In this document: positions 62,640 through 64,000 of the stretch, one piece after another
How positions within the stretch are numbered: the stretch's first letter is position 1
How the letters are laid out: each line of letters begins with the position of its first letter
Source of the DNA: Prorocentrum cordatum
Lineage: Eukaryota > Sar > Dinophyceae > Prorocentrales > Prorocentraceae
Length of the DNA: 64,000 bases
Direction of reading: 5' to 3'
Assembly (NCBI GenBank): GCA_963575745.1
Contig: CAUYUJ010004581.1
Coordinates: forward strand, 197,967 to 261,966
Position numbers and translations under genes: made by a program
The notes under the pieces: generated by a model
Database searches by the model: none
Told to the model about the DNA's origin: nothing
Seen by the model: the letters and a program-made list of their open reading frames with translations, nothing else

Positions 62640-63310
62640 GAGCGCGCGCTTCTGGGCGAGAGGTGAATGAGCGGGACGCGGTGGGGCGGCGGGTGAGGAT
62701 GAGGAGGGTGAGGATCAGGAGGGCGAGGCCCGCGAGGAGGAGGATCAGGGTCGTGCGGGTGAGGATCAGGAGAGCGTGGGGCAGGTAGGTGAGGGTGTGG
62801 AGAATGAGGGACAGGAGACTGAGGATGATCGGGAGCGGCAAAGAGGGGGGCGCCAAAGAGGGGGGGGTGCAAATCATGACCGGCGGCATGTGCGCGGCCC
62901 AGCGGGGGGGCCAGGGACGTAATGAAATAAGAAGAGGCGCCATGAAATCTGGGGAAATATCATGGCCCGCGCCATGATATCCACCCCCCCCTAGTCATCA
63001 CCCCCCTCTTTTCCGCCCCCGAGATGAGAAAAAGAAGATCAGCAGGGTGAGGACCGGGCGAGTGTGCAGGAAAGGGAGGATCAGCAGAGTGAGGATCGGC
63101 AGAGTGAGCATCACGAGGAGAGCGAGGATCAGGATCATGAGAATGAGCATGAGAAGGGTGAGGATCAGGATCGTGAGGCAGGAGGGTGAGGGTGAGGAGA
63201 GCGAAAATCAGGAGAAAGAGGATCATGGGGGTGAGGATCAGAAGGGTAAGGACCAGGAGGGTGGTGATCAGGAGGGTACGGTGAGGATCAGGAGGGCGGG
63301 ATGAGGCTGA
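62640..63310 (+). repeat. GAGGATCAGGAGGGT minisatellite, split by a MITE
   Basis: 12-15-bp units (GTGAGGATCAGGAG) at 62690-62828 and 63023-63310, interrupted by the 194-bp MITE. Confidence 0.85.
62829..63022. mobile_element. 194-bp MITE, copy 2, TSD GATGA
   Basis: Ends TCGGGAGCGGCAAAGAGGGG and, inverted, TCGGGGGCGGAAAAGAGGGG. Direct duplication GATGA at 62824-62828 and 63023-63027. Same length and interior as 56655-56848, with scattered substitutions. Confidence 0.9.
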
Positions 63311-63384
63311 GAGGGGACGTCGAGGATCAAGACGTCGATGACAACGAGGACCCAACGCACGCGGGCGGAGAAGGTGGCAAGGCG

Positions 63385-63770
63385 CGCTGGATTGGGACAC
63401 GCCCTGCGCTCCCGGTGCATCCCGGGAAATTGTCCCTAGGGCCGCGCCAGGGGCCCGTGGGGCGATTTTTGCGAGGGACACGCCCGGTGCGCCCTGTGCA
63501 TCCCCGGAAATGGTCCCTATTGGGCCGCTCCAGGGGCCCGTGGGGTTTTTGCGAGGAGGTCTCGAGCGAGGGCGCCAGACAAGCCCGGTGCGCCCGGTGC
63601 ATCTCTGGAAATGGTCCCTATAGGGCCGCGCCAGGAGCCCGTGGGGTGATGTTTGCGAGGAGGTCTCGAGCGAGGGCGCCGGATTGGGACACGCCCGGCG
63701 CGCCCGGTGCATCCCTGGACATGGGGTCTGGGCGTGCGCTGGGAGGCGACGTTCTCGCGCGCCGGGGGTC
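63385..63770 (+). repeat. ~120-bp tandem repeat, about 3.5 units
   Basis: GGTGCATCCCTGGAAATGGT, CCCTATAGGGCCGCGCCAGG, CCCGTGGGG, and GCGAGGAGGTCTCGAGCGAG words recur. Confidence 0.85.
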
Positions 63771-64000
63771 AGGATGACGTGAGTTCCACAGAAACTCCCT
63801 CATATAAGCAGACTCTTAGGGTTTCTCCTACATCATCCGCTTGTTCCGTGGGCTCCCCTCTAACTATCGTCCCTCCCTTCCTCCCTCTCATCTCCCGCCC
63901 TTTTTTTTCCCTCCCCTCCCTCCCCTCCCACAAGCTGAATGCCTCTCCCTCTCCTTGCCACTGGACTTGCACAGAGATGACAAACAACACCAAACAACAC
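63771..64000. other. No recognisable feature
   Basis: Pyrimidine-rich stretch at 63855-63960. Confidence 0.4.

Overview
This window looks like nuclear DNA of a dinoflagellate. The best evidence is two copies of the dinoflagellate trans-spliced leader (DinoSL, core CCGTAGCCATTTTGGCTC) embedded in genomic DNA at 46256-46277 and 39435-39471, each fused to a retrotransposon reading frame. The retroelement families are also of the kind known from dinoflagellates: tyrosine-recombinase (DIRS-like) elements with cytosine-methyltransferase-like domains, and LINEs with C-terminal RNase H and zinc fingers. The DNA is GC-rich and full of microsatellites. I recognise no host protein gene, rRNA or tRNA. 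Every confidently identified coding region belongs to a mobile element, and all of these lie on the minus strand.

Layout. 60-5830 (-) is an old, frame-shifted DIRS-like element: ORF0-like membrane peptide, gag, a remnant of reverse transcriptase (RT), and an RNase H domain split by a C5 DNA methyltransferase and again by a GC-rich insertion, then a tyrosine recombinase (YR). 7556-8215, 30255-31375 and 33540-34230 are three arrays of one ~90-bp satellite. 10536-17133 (-) is a young DIRS-like element with classic split direct repeats (A1-coding-B1-A2-B2), three tightly coupled ORFs, and an ORF2 carrying RT, RNase H and a methyltransferase-like domain, with a truncated YR in another frame. It sits in a (GGA)n tract with no target duplication.

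17430-31680 is mostly degenerate tandem repeats, with a decayed apurinic-endonuclease LINE at 21400-24800 (-). 31689-32841 is a 1.15-kb terminal-inverted-repeat element with an 8-bp target duplication. 35640-46277 (-) holds two LINE copies in series, each beginning with a DinoSL relic and each preceded by a (TCC)n tract. Their transcripts appear to have been trans-spliced, reverse-transcribed and reinserted.

46500-64000 is gene-poor: satellites, long (CAT)n and (GGA)n tracts, a (TCC)n/(GGA)n hairpin locus, a three-copy ~215-bp dispersed repeat, and two copies of a 194-bp MITE family with perfect 5-bp target duplications.

How it works together: the window is a record of retrotransposition into simple-sequence DNA. 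Trans-splicing tags LINE transcripts, YR elements integrate without duplications, and the satellites host later insertions.
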